From positions 1 through 64,000 of the forward strand of contig CAYQXY010000020.1 in assembly GCA_964421595.1 (NCBI GenBank): a stretch of DNA of 64,000 bases, written 5' to 3'. The DNA is from PXAP01 sp964421595 (GTDB taxonomy: Bacteria; Bacteroidota; Bacteroidia; Bacteroidales; PUMT01). Within the stretch, counting starts at the first letter, position 1. Every line of letters starts with the position of its first letter. The notes under the pieces were generated by a model, which saw only the letters and a list, made by a program, of their open reading frames with translations, had not been told where the DNA came from and did no database searches. The translations under genes were made by a program, and so were the position numbers. Shown here piece after piece: positions 34,449 to 43,005 of this stretch.

Positions 34449-35960
34449 TTAACCAAGAATTACTCCAACAATTGTGGCCGACATAAGCGCTGCCAGTGTT
34501 CCGCCCAGAAGCGCCCTCATCCCGAAACGGGAAAGAAGTACCCGCTGACCAGGGGCGAGAGAACCGATTCCTCCAATTTGAATGCCGATGCTTGCAAAAT
34601 TTGCAAAACCACATAACATATATGTAGCCATTATGATGGATTTCGGATCGGAAAATGCTCCCGATTCTTTTAGCTGTGCAAGGCTTACATAGCCGATGAA
34701 TTCAGTCATGATGAGCTTTTCACCCAAAAGCCGTCCGACAAGGGTAATATCCGGAAGGCTTACTCCTATCAGCCACATTACCGGGGCAAACGTGTACCCA
34801 AGTATAAACTGAAGTGATAACCGCTGGTACTGGCCATCTGATAAATTACTGATCGCTGCATTGAGATTGGTCCAGTCGCCTACCTTTCCAACTATAAAAT
34901 TAAACATTGCAATAAATGCAATAAAGACCAGCAGCATTGCTGCTACATTCGCGGCAAGCTTGAGGCCCTCTGTCGTCCCGTTCGAGATAGCATCAAGGAT
35001 ATTACTGCCAATACGGTCTTTGGTGATCTCAATAGTCGAGTTTATTGGTTCAGTCTGCGGAACAAGTATCTTTGATATTACTACTGCCCCGGGAGCAGCC
35101 ATAATTGATGCCGCGAGAAGATGCTTTGCAAAGATGAGCCGCTGTACCGGATCATCGCCTCCAAGGAAGCTGATATATGCAGCCAGAACACCTCCTGCCA
35201 TAGTTGCCATACCACCAGTCATAACAAGCAGGATTTCAGACCGGTTCATCTTTTCAAGATAGGCTTTTATCATAAGAGGCGATTCGGTCTGCCCAAGGAA
35301 GATGTTCCCTGCCACTGAAAGACTTTCTGCCCCTGATATTTTCATGGCTTTGGTCATAAGCCAGGCCAGGCCGTAGACAATTTTCTGAATAATACCCAGG
35401 TAGAATAAAAGACTGGTAAGTGCAGAGAAGAAAATGATAGTTGGTAAAACCTGGAAGGCAAAAATATATCCATACGTGGAGGTATCTAAAAATCCGCCAA
35501 ACAGGAAATCAGTCCCCGCTTTAGTAAAATCAAGTATAACCACAAATATTTTACCAATAAGTTCAAAGAAATTCTGTACAAAAGGGACTTGAAGTATTCC
35601 AAAAGCAAGCAGAAGTTGTATTGCGAGTCCCGTTGCAACTACTTTCCATGCAATTGCCTTACGGTTGGAAGAAAAGACCCAGGCAATCAAAATAAGTCCC
35701 AGCATGCCTGTTAATCCGCGAAGAACTGTCATAAGGCTAAACCCGAACTCGCCGGCAGGAACAACAGTAGTTCCTTCATCTGTCCCTTCTGCCTGTATGC
35801 CATATTCAGTAACCGGATCAATTTCCTCCTGCAGAAATTCCTGTTGTGTTTCGTTTTGAATGGTATCCTGAAGAGTGTATGATGCTGAATTCCCGTATGC
35901 ATTAATTACTGTCAGCAAAGATATACATGCTGTGATAAGTATAAAAAAGGTGTTTCGCAT
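34449..35960 (-). CDS. Concentrative nucleoside transporter (NupC/CNT family)
   Basis: The product is 503 aa. A signal-like N-terminus and a ~50-residue acidic, Gln/Thr-rich linker precede the CNT core, an extension also seen in other Bacteroidota CNT proteins. The core has the substrate/ion motif GNIFLGQTESPLMIKAYL (about residues 218-235), followed by MTGGMATMAGGVLAAY and the late ...FANFASIGIQIGGIG segment. It is a cation-coupled nucleoside importer in the inner membrane and would feed the purine salvage genes hpt and adk elsewhere in the window. Confidence 0.93.
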   Translation of the reverse strand: MRNTFFILITACISLLTVINAYGNSASYTLQDTIQNETQQEFLQEEIDPVTEYGIQAEGTDEGTTVVPAGEFGFSLMTVLRGLTGMLGLILIAWVFSSNRKAIAWKVVATGLAIQLLLAFGILQVPFVQNFFELIGKIFVVILDFTKAGTDFLFGGFLDTSTYGYIFAFQVLPTIIFFSALTSLLFYLGIIQKIVYGLAWLMTKAMKISGAESLSVAGNIFLGQTESPLMIKAYLEKMNRSEILLVMTGGMATMAGGVLAAYISFLGGDDPVQRLIFAKHLLAASIMAAPGAVVISKILVPQTEPINSTIEITKDRIGSNILDAISNGTTEGLKLAANVAAMLLVFIAFIAMFNFIVGKVGDWTNLNAAISNLSDGQYQRLSLQFILGYTFAPVMWLIGVSLPDITLVGRLLGEKLIMTEFIGYVSLAQLKESGAFSDPKSIIMATYMLCGFANFASIGIQIGGIGSLAPGQRVLLSRFGMRALLGGTLAALMSATIVGVILG

Positions 35961-36041
35961 ATTACGGGAATTTGGATTTTATCTGTCTGCAGGTTAATTA
36001 ATTTGCACGATTTCCGGGTTTCTGTCCTGGGCTATGGATCA

Positions 36042-36656
36042 CTATGATTTTTTATTTCTCCGGTTAATTTCGTCTCTGATGTCCGAAGCCTTTTCATAAT
36101 TTTCATTCTTGACAGCATCCTGGAGCATCTCTTTTAATTCAGGTATACTGAAATCACGAAGTTCTTCAGCAGGTCTCCTGCCGGGAGGCGGGTCATTAAA
36201 AAATTTGGATGAGGATGTCGGTTTGTTTTCTTTCGATTCAGGTTCGATATCAATGACTATTCCTGATTTTGAAAGTATCTCTTCAGAAGTATATATAGCA
36301 CAGCGAAAGCGTAAAGCAAGTGCTATGGCATCACTGGTTCGTGCATCTACGGTCATTTGTTTTACTCCGTCCTGGCATATCAGCTTTGAATAGAACACAC
36401 CTTCTTCCAGTTTGTAAATGTTTATTTCAAGGATAGTAATACCAAAGGCTGTAGCGAAACTTAAAAAGAGGTCATGTGTCAGGGGGCGGGGAGGTTTCAA
36501 CCCTTCAAGCTGAATAGCAATTGCTTGGGCCTCAAATCCGCCGATAATAATAGGTATGCGCCTCTCCCCATCTTCCTCTGCCAGCACGAGTGCGTATGCA
36601 CCCGACTGTGTCTGGCTGTAAGAAATTCCAAGTACGTTCAACTTGATTTTACTCAT
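36042..36656 (-). CDS. Bifunctional nuclease (DUF151) with C-terminal UVR motif
   Basis: The product is 204 aa from the ATG at 36656. The open frame extends to 36740, but the extra 28 residues lie outside the family. Residues about 1-130 form the DUF151 BFN domain (KLNVLGISYSQTQSGAYALVLAE, IPIIIGGFEAQAIA, RTSDAIALALRF). The C-terminal region (about 165-200) has a UvrB/UvrC interaction motif, LKEMLQDAVKNENYEKASDI. BFN proteins have nuclease activity in plants and some bacteria. The UVR fusion is the standard Bacteroidota form. Confidence 0.9.
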   Translation of the reverse strand: MSKIKLNVLGISYSQTQSGAYALVLAEEDGERRIPIIIGGFEAQAIAIQLEGLKPPRPLTHDLFLSFATAFGITILEINIYKLEEGVFYSKLICQDGVKQMTVDARTSDAIALALRFRCAIYTSEEILSKSGIVIDIEPESKENKPTSSSKFFNDPPPGRRPAEELRDFSIPELKEMLQDAVKNENYEKASDIRDEINRRNKKS

Positions 36657-36840
36657 ATTACTATAATCACTGTGCTTTACCCGGCAAAAAAGATCGGGTA
36701 TATTATATATACTTACATTTATTGATTGTAAATTTAGCAATCAATTTATAAAAGCAAAAGGCTTTTGATCATTTCCTTAAATAAAAATCGGATGTACGAA
36801 TGTTAAATCGTCGTTTTAAAATAAATAATGGAGTTAAAAA

Positions 36841-36871
36841 TTTGTATTTAGATTAATCTTTTTTACTTTTG
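36841..36871 (+). promoter_or_regulatory. Bacteroidota-type promoter of rplU-rpmA
   Basis: TTTG at 36841-36844 and TACTTTTG at 36864-36871 are separated by 19 bp, an exact fit to the -33 TTTG / -7 TAnnTTTG consensus. Transcription would start near 36877, giving a leader of about 35 nt. This is the clearest phylum-specific promoter in the window. Confidence 0.8.
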
Positions 36872-36911
36872 CACTCCCCAAATCTTAATAATTACCGAAA
36901 TCTATCATATA

Positions 36912-37226
36912 ATGTACGCAATAGTTAGTATTAAAGGTCAGCAGTTCAAGGTTGAAAAGGATGCCAAACTCTATGTTCACAGGCTTGAAGGTGAAGAGGG
37001 TTCAGAACTTGATCTGGTAAATGTGTTGCTTGTTGACAATGACGGCGCAGTTGTAATCGGTACTCCGACTGTTGAAAATACAGTTGTAAAGGCACGGATA
37101 CTTTCTCATCTTAAGGGAGATAAAGTGTTGGTTTTTAAAAAGAAAAGAAGGAAAGGGTATCAGAAGCTGAACGGACACCGCCAGTATCTGACCCAGATCC
37201 AGATAGAAGATATTGTTACATCATAA
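36912..37226 (+). CDS. rplU: 50S ribosomal protein L21
   Basis: The product is 104 aa. It has MYAIVSIKGQQFKVEKD at the start and the L21 signature KVLVFKKKRRKGYQKLNGHRQYLTQIQI at the end, which contacts 23S rRNA. Followed 15 bp later by rpmA, the usual L21-L27 pair. Confidence 0.98.
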   Translation: MYAIVSIKGQQFKVEKDAKLYVHRLEGEEGSELDLVNVLLVDNDGAVVIGTPTVENTVVKARILSHLKGDKVLVFKKKRRKGYQKLNGHRQYLTQIQIEDIVTS

Positions 37227-37241
37227 ATAAAATATACTGAA

Positions 37242-37499
37242 ATGGCTCATAAGAAGGGAGTTGGAAGTTCAAGAAACGGTCGCGAATCAGAGAGTAAACG
37301 ACTGGGTGTGAAGATATTTGGTGGTGCTGTCTGCAAAGCAGGCAACATAATCATCCGTCAGCGTGGAACATCACACCATCCAGGCCTGAATGTCGGAATG
37401 GGTAAGGATCATACACTTTTTGCCCTTACCGATGGTAAAGTAGTGTTCAGTAAGAAAAAAGGAGACAAATCATTTGTTTCGGTTGATCCTTCGGCTTGA
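37242..37499 (+). CDS. rpmA: 50S ribosomal protein L27
   Basis: The product is 85 aa. It begins MAHKKGVGSSRNGRESESKRLGVK, the flexible L27 N-terminus that reaches toward the peptidyl transferase centre, without the cleaved extension of Firmicutes. The conserved core IIIRQRGTSHHPGLNVGMGKDHTLFAL follows. Terminator 24 bp downstream. Confidence 0.98.
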   Translation: MAHKKGVGSSRNGRESESKRLGVKIFGGAVCKAGNIIIRQRGTSHHPGLNVGMGKDHTLFALTDGKVVFSKKKGDKSFVSVDPSA

Positions 37500-37523
37500 T
37501 ATAAATACTTAACATCAGATATT

Positions 37524-37578
37524 ATCTCCTGAAAAAACGGTTAAGTACAGCCGATTTATCAGGAGATTTTTTATTTTT
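37524..37578 (+). terminator. Intrinsic terminator after rpmA
   Basis: The stem ATCTCCTGA / TCAGGAGAT (37524-37532 and 37559-37567) encloses a smaller CGG/CCG stem and runs into TTTTTTATTTTT. It separates rplU-rpmA from serS. Confidence 0.9.
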
Positions 37579-37615
37579 ATCGTTTGCTTACCAGTTTCTT
37601 ATTCAAGACTAGCTT

Positions 37616-38893
37616 ATGTTGCCTGTAAGATTTATTACTGAAAACCCCGGTTTTGTAACAGACCGGCTTAAAATAAAGAATTTCGTTGCTGATGGACTGG
37701 TTAATCAATTAACAGATCTCGATTTACAGCGGCGGCAGCATAAAAGCAAACTGGATAATTGCCAGTCGGATGCGAACAAAATTGCAAAACAGATTGGGGC
37801 TTTAATAAAGCAAGGGAAAAATCAGGAAGCTGATCAGGCCAAAGAGCAGACTTCTTCACTTAAAGAGGAGATAAAAGCACTTTCATCTAACCTTACTGCT
37901 ATTGAGCTAAGGATTAGAGATGTACTTGTGCTGTTTCCCAATTTGCCGCATGAAACAGTTCCCGCCGGAAAGTCACCTGAAGACAACCTCCTGGTCCGAC
38001 AGGGTGGCGAGATACCTGTCCTCTATCAGGGGGCATTGCCGCACTGGGAAATTGCCAGGAAATATGATATTATCGATTTTGATCTTGGCAACAAGATCAC
38101 AGGCGCAGGTTTTCCGGTATACAAGGCACAGGCCGCTAAATTACAGCGTTCACTGATCAATTTTTTTCTGGATGAAGCCGTCAAGGCTGGTTACAGGGAG
38201 ATCATTCCACCGGTTCTGGTCAATGAAGATTCAGCTTTCGGCACCGGACAATTACCTGATAAGGAAGGGCAGATGTATCATGTTACCGGCGACAACCTGT
38301 TTCTGGTGCCAACTGCAGAGGTGCCACTGACCAATATATTCAGGAATGAAATACTTTCAGACAAGGACCTGCCTGCTCGATTGACGGCCTATACACCTTG
38401 TTTCAGGCGTGAAGCAGGGTCTTACGGGAGTGATGTTCGCGGATTGAACCGGCTGCATCAGTTTGATAAGGTTGAGATTGTGGAAATACAACATCCTGAC
38501 CGCTCTTATGACAGCCTTGAGGCTATGACCTCATATGTAGAACAACTTGTGAAAAAACTTGGGCTACCTTACCGTATTTTATTGTTGTGTGGAGGGGATA
38601 TGAGTTTTGCTTCTGCAAAGACTTATGATTTTGAAGTATTTTCTGCAGCCCAGAATAAATGGCTTGAAGTCAGTTCTGTTTCCAACTTCGAATCATATCA
38701 GGCGAACCGACTTATGCTCCGGTACAGGGAAGACAATGGGAAAATTATCGGTCCGGCTCATACGCTTAATGGCAGTGCACTTGCATTGCCAAGGATCATG
38801 GCTGCATTGCTCGAGAATTACCAGACGGAACATGGTATACGCATACCGGAAGTGCTGGTGCCCTATACCGGATTTGACATAATAGAGGCCTGA
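37616..38893 (+). CDS. serS: Seryl-tRNA synthetase
   Basis: The product is 425 aa. The N-terminal ~110 residues form the long antiparallel coiled coil that holds tRNA-Ser. The class II core has motif 2 TPCFRREAGSYGSDVRGLNRLHQFDKVE and motif 3 near the end (GSALALPRIMAALLENYQ). It charges tRNA-Ser and tRNA-Sec. The next gene begins 4 bp after its stop. Confidence 0.97.
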   Translation: MLPVRFITENPGFVTDRLKIKNFVADGLVNQLTDLDLQRRQHKSKLDNCQSDANKIAKQIGALIKQGKNQEADQAKEQTSSLKEEIKALSSNLTAIELRIRDVLVLFPNLPHETVPAGKSPEDNLLVRQGGEIPVLYQGALPHWEIARKYDIIDFDLGNKITGAGFPVYKAQAAKLQRSLINFFLDEAVKAGYREIIPPVLVNEDSAFGTGQLPDKEGQMYHVTGDNLFLVPTAEVPLTNIFRNEILSDKDLPARLTAYTPCFRREAGSYGSDVRGLNRLHQFDKVEIVEIQHPDRSYDSLEAMTSYVEQLVKKLGLPYRILLLCGGDMSFASAKTYDFEVFSAAQNKWLEVSSVSNFESYQANRLMLRYREDNGKIIGPAHTLNGSALALPRIMAALLENYQTEHGIRIPEVLVPYTGFDIIEA

Positions 38894-38897
38894 AATC

Positions 38898-39791
38898 ATG
38901 GGGGCTGATAATCATTTGAAAGATGCCCCTAAAGCATATTTATATGCCGGTTTCGCAGTATTATTATGGTCAACTGCTGCTTCTGCCTTCAAACTGACCC
39001 TGGATGAGTTAAACTTTATACAGGTGCTGTTCTTTTCAACATTGACCAGCTGTTTTATCCTGTTCTTAATCCTGCTGTTCCAAAGGAAACTGCATCTTCT
39101 TGGAAATACAACCCGCCAGGAGTATCTGTATTCCGCTTTGCTTGGGTTTCTTAACCCTTTTCTTTATTACCTTGTTTTGCTCAAAGCTTATTCCCTTTTG
39201 CCTGCACAGGTAGCACAGCCACTTAATTTCACCTGGCCGCTTATGCTGGTTATTTTGTCTGTACCTCTTCTGAAACAGCCAATATCTTCGTTCAGCATAG
39301 TGACAATGATAATAAGCTTTGCGGGAGTTTACCTGATCTCATCCCAGGGAAGTCCGTTTGACCTTAATTTTGCCGATCCTTTTGGTGTATCCCTTGCTCT
39401 TGGAAGCTCAGTAGTATGGGCATTGTTCTGGATATATAATGTCAGGGACAAGAGACAGGCGGAAGTTAAATTATTCCTGTCCTTCTTTTTCGCATTTATA
39501 ATGGCCGGAATTGTAATGCTGGCAACTTCAGGATTCAGTTCAATATCGTGGAACGGGATTTTGGGATCTGTTTATATTGGATTGTTTGAAATGGGAATTA
39601 CTTTTGTCTTCTGGCTTAAAGCCCTTCAATATGCATCTTCAACAGATAAAATCAGCAATATGATTTTCATCACGCCGTTTTTCTCTCTCGTCCTTATAAA
39701 TCTGGTAGTCGGTGAATCCATACATGTCACAACCGTCGGCGGACTGATTCTTATTATTGCAGGTATTTTACTTCAGAAAATTAAAGGTTGA
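38898..39791 (+). CDS. EamA/DMT-family transporter
   Basis: The product is 297 aa with ten predicted transmembrane helices in two EamA repeats (about residues 12-145 and 158-296). The start AGFAVLLWSTAASAFKLTLDEL is typical of drug/metabolite exporters. Substrate is unknown. It follows serS by 4 bp and is probably on the same transcript. Confidence 0.9.
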   Translation: MGADNHLKDAPKAYLYAGFAVLLWSTAASAFKLTLDELNFIQVLFFSTLTSCFILFLILLFQRKLHLLGNTTRQEYLYSALLGFLNPFLYYLVLLKAYSLLPAQVAQPLNFTWPLMLVILSVPLLKQPISSFSIVTMIISFAGVYLISSQGSPFDLNFADPFGVSLALGSSVVWALFWIYNVRDKRQAEVKLFLSFFFAFIMAGIVMLATSGFSSISWNGILGSVYIGLFEMGITFVFWLKALQYASSTDKISNMIFITPFFSLVLINLVVGESIHVTTVGGLILIIAGILLQKIKG

Positions 39792-39867
39792 TAACTTACA
39801 TTTGGCATATTTTATGCAGAGTCATAGTGTTGGTATAACTTACTGACATATTAATACGTTTATTATA

Positions 39868-39875
39868 TACATTTG
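39868..39875 (+). promoter_or_regulatory. Putative -7 box (TACATTTG) before the S41 peptidase gene
   Basis: TACATTTG fits TAnnTTTG and lies 41 bp upstream of the ATG. No matching -33 TTTG at the right distance was seen. Confidence 0.35.
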
Positions 39876-39916
39876 CCGGAGATACATCTGTTGAATTTAA
39901 TTAGCACATTATTAAC

Positions 39917-41221
39917 ATGGAAAAAATCAAATACAGTTTCATATTTCCCCTGCTTATTGGACTATTGTCGGCATCTTTTATCTTTTCCTCCTGCACAAGG
40001 GATTTTGATGATGATGATGACGTTATAGAGGGTAAAATCCAGAACAGGGCATTTCTTGGTCTGATGGAAGAGTGGTACTTCTGGAATGAGAAAATACCGG
40101 AAGACTTTGATCCTGATGCATATCCTTCACCATACGAGGTTCTTGAGGCATTAAGAGAACGTCCTATAGACAGGTGGAGCTATATAAGCAGTAAAGAAGA
40201 ATTTGACTCCTACTATAAGGATGCCAAATTTGTAGGTTATGGTTTTGGTTCTGCATTTGACCATGATGACAAACTCAGGGTAAGTTTCATATTCAATACA
40301 TCTGATATGTATCTTGAGGGTGTACGCAGGAGCTGGATAATTGAAAGGGTTAATGGAACCACAATCAATTACCCAACCAATATAAACCAATTACTGGGGG
40401 CTAATGAAACTGGTGTCAGCAACACCTTTCTATTCAGGAAACCCGATGGTACCCAGCAGGAGATGACTCTACAGAAAAAAGAGGTGTTTATGAATACTGT
40501 ACTTCATACAGAAGTGTTTGATATAGGGAACAAGAAGATTGGTTATCTGGTCTTTAAGGGTTTTACCCAGCCTTCTTTTGAAGAACTTGATGAGGCAGTT
40601 GAATTCTTTAATACTGAGGGGATTGATGATCTTATTCTTGATCTCAGATACAACGGCGGAGGGCAGACCAGTGTGGCAAACTACCTGGCAAGTATGATCG
40701 GTGGGGAAAGTCTCGCAGGACAACCATTTGCCAAATATCTTTATAATGAAAACCAGGCAGCGGAAGAAAACTTTACCGATAACCTTGAACTGGTCGAGCC
40801 GAATCTCGGACTGGACCGGTTAATTACCATTGCGACCCGTGCCACAGCCTCAGCAAGTGAGATGGTCATAAACGGACTGATGCCTTATATGCCTGTTTAC
40901 ATTATAGGAAAAAATACTTACGGCAAACCTATGGGAATGAATGCATGGTATTCCAATGATGATCAGTATGCATATGTTCCGGTCACCTTTAAAATTGCTA
41001 ATGCAAATGATGAGGGCGAATACTTTGAAGGATTGCCAGTCGATTCAGATATTGATGATGATCTTACCCGTTCCTTCGGTGATCCGGAAGAAGCTTTATT
41101 GAAAGAGGCGCTGCGCTTTATTGAAACCGATAAATTTAGCGGAGGATTTGCAACTAAATCACTAATTATACAGCCTTTCGAGCAGATGACCGGGCTCAGG
41201 GCAGAAATTGGTGCTCATTAA
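39917..41221 (+). CDS. S41-family peptidase lipoprotein (C-terminal processing protease-like)
   Basis: The product is 434 aa. The lipobox IFSSC is followed by an acidic DFDDDDD stretch. An N-terminal helical cap (FLGLMEEWYFWNEKIP) and a PDZ-like region (about 95-190) precede the S41 domain. The domain has the strand motif DDLILDLRYNGGGQTS, a nucleophile Ser in ATASASEMVING (about residue 313) and the general-base Lys in IGKNTYGKPMG. It acts outside the cytoplasm on misfolded or C-terminal-tagged substrates. The next gene, ruvC, starts 10 bp downstream. Confidence 0.9.
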   Translation: MEKIKYSFIFPLLIGLLSASFIFSSCTRDFDDDDDVIEGKIQNRAFLGLMEEWYFWNEKIPEDFDPDAYPSPYEVLEALRERPIDRWSYISSKEEFDSYYKDAKFVGYGFGSAFDHDDKLRVSFIFNTSDMYLEGVRRSWIIERVNGTTINYPTNINQLLGANETGVSNTFLFRKPDGTQQEMTLQKKEVFMNTVLHTEVFDIGNKKIGYLVFKGFTQPSFEELDEAVEFFNTEGIDDLILDLRYNGGGQTSVANYLASMIGGESLAGQPFAKYLYNENQAAEENFTDNLELVEPNLGLDRLITIATRATASASEMVINGLMPYMPVYIIGKNTYGKPMGMNAWYSNDDQYAYVPVTFKIANANDEGEYFEGLPVDSDIDDDLTRSFGDPEEALLKEALRFIETDKFSGGFATKSLIIQPFEQMTGLRAEIGAH

Positions 41222-41231
41222 CAATTACTAA

Positions 41232-41789
41232 TTGGATAATAAAGAGAGGATAATCCTGGGTATTGATCCCGGTACTACCAACATGGGGTACGGGCTGATA
41301 AAAGGTACCGGAAAGAATCCGTCAATGATGGCGCTGGGGTTTATAGATCTCTCTAAATTCGGTAATCATTACCTGAAATTGCAACGTATTTTTGAGCGCA
41401 CTTTACAACTGATTGATCAGTATCACCCCGACGAGCTTGCAATTGAAGCTCCATTCCAGGGAAAAAATGTTCAGTCTATGCTAAAACTGGGCAGGGCTCA
41501 GGGTGTTGCCATGGCAGCAGGTCTTTATCGTTCACTGCCAATTTTTGAATATGCACCCCTGAGGATCAAGCAGGCAATAACCGGGCAGGGAAACGCTTCA
41601 AAAGAGCAGGTAGCCATGATGCTTCAAAGGATACTGAACATTCCTCAGCTTCCTGATAATCTTGACTCTACAGATGGTCTTGCGGCGGCATTATGCCATT
41701 TTTATCAGAATGACGTGACGCAGTTAAAAGGCAAGGGTGCTAAAGACTGGAAAGCATTTATTGCAAAAAACCCTGACAGGATCGGTTAA
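41232..41789 (+). CDS. ruvC: Holliday junction endonuclease RuvC
   Basis: The product is 185 aa. The start is a TTG at 41232, because no ATG or GTG lies before the essential first motif IILGIDPGTTNMGYG. The four acidic catalytic positions are visible: Asp12 in GIDPG, Glu in LAIEAPFQGKN, and Asp/His residues in NLDSTDGLAAALCH. It resolves Holliday junctions with RuvAB. It lies 10 bp behind the peptidase gene, so translation may depend on coupling, which fits the weak start codon. Confidence 0.94.
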   Translation: MDNKERIILGIDPGTTNMGYGLIKGTGKNPSMMALGFIDLSKFGNHYLKLQRIFERTLQLIDQYHPDELAIEAPFQGKNVQSMLKLGRAQGVAMAAGLYRSLPIFEYAPLRIKQAITGQGNASKEQVAMMLQRILNIPQLPDNLDSTDGLAAALCHFYQNDVTQLKGKGAKDWKAFIAKNPDRIG

Positions 41790-42055
41790 TTAAGTTAATC
41801 TGCCGGATGATCTGAATTGAAATGCTGGGTTAAAGAGGCTGCAGTCAATGGCAAATCAGGTGCTTGTTCCCGGGCTGCAGGAAGTCCGCTTTGAAATACC
41901 CTGGTGCAATCCGAATTCGTTAGAGTTCCAGTATTCCTGGCTGGTCGGAATTTAGAGAAATATCTTACCTGTGCAGATCTTCCAAAAGGTAAAAGTTGAT
42001 ATGAAACAGGTTAGTGAAAAAGTTAAAATCAGTTTCAGGCTCATTTAAATTGTGA

Positions 42056-42289
42056 TCACGAACCGGAAAACAGATTTGGCTTCTCATCAACTTCGAACAG
42101 GGTGGGGTGATCGTCTTCAAATTTTTTCAGAACGGCAGTAATTATTGCTTCACGCATGAACCTGGACCTGTTGCTTACTTTGTATTTTTTGCAATAGCGA
42201 TTAATTGCCTTCATCTCCAGTTCATTGAGCAAAAACGACTGTCTGTGCATCCGTTTCATCTGCTCTTTTTTCGGTATTTTGTTTTTCAT
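42056..42289 (-). CDS. Small ribbon-helix-helix-like protein
   Basis: The product is 77 aa. It has a basic N-terminus, a strand-like RQSFLLNELEMKAINRYCKKYKVSNRSRFMREAIITAVL pattern compatible with a ribbon-helix-helix DNA-binding fold, and an acidic tail. This type is a conserved small gene in Bacteroidota, function unknown. No toxin gene is adjacent, so a free-standing regulator is more likely than an antitoxin. Confidence 0.72.
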   Translation of the reverse strand: MKNKIPKKEQMKRMHRQSFLLNELEMKAINRYCKKYKVSNRSRFMREAIITAVLKKFEDDHPTLFEVDEKPNLFSGS

Positions 42290-42438
42290 TTTTTGTCAAC
42301 AAGAATGCCTGATTAATCTGTACCTCACCTGGGAAAGGGAGAAGATATCCAGTCAAAAATACCTGTATAAGTGATTATTTCAAAAAAGGAGAGGCAATAA
42401 TAGCCGGATTGTTGATAAGTTCCTTAGTTATCAACAAT

Positions 42439-42879
42439 TTAGTATTTCCACATTTTCCATTCGATTCTTTTACCTTCTTCGTAGCGTTCCAGTTGGAGGT
42501 CTGCGTAAGCCATTCTCTTTATATCCCATACAAGTGTAAATTCGCTGGTGACCCCCTGGGTAAAGTTCATCTCGATCTGATTCTTATCGTTTATAAAACT
42601 CCATGTACCTGTCGGTCCGTAAGTATTCCAGGGAGAGTCAATGTATCCCTGTGTCCAGTAAACATCGCCGCTTTTTAGCATATTGACAGTCTGGTCAGTA
42701 TATTCTTCAGTTTTGTCGACCCCATCTATAGTAACGCTTTCAAACCTCCAGTTGCCTGTAGCACGCTCTTTTTTTGAATATATACTAAACCAGGGGCCAT
42801 CATCATATTTCCCACATGAAACAGGGATAATAAATAATACTAAAAGGATTAATACTGTATATTTTTTAATAACCTTCAT
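42439..42879 (-). CDS. Hypothetical lipoprotein, lipocalin-like
   Basis: The product is 146 aa with lipobox IPVSC (Cys22). The mature part reads as alternating strands with GNWRFESVTIDGVDKTEEYTD, GTWSFINDKNQIEM and a C-terminal RIEWKMWKY. The form is that of small lipocalin-like lipoproteins common in Bacteroidota. Function unknown. Confidence 0.75.
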   Translation of the reverse strand: MKVIKKYTVLILLVLFIIPVSCGKYDDGPWFSIYSKKERATGNWRFESVTIDGVDKTEEYTDQTVNMLKSGDVYWTQGYIDSPWNTYGPTGTWSFINDKNQIEMNFTQGVTSEFTLVWDIKRMAYADLQLERYEEGKRIEWKMWKY

Positions 42880-43005
42880 CTTTCTGACTAATTTTATTAG
42901 AATTTAAACTCAGCAGATTCCTGAATCAAAACTGCAGATATTATGTGCAAATATAATTATTTCATGAAATAACTGTTCCTGTGGCAGACATATTATAATT
43001 TGTGT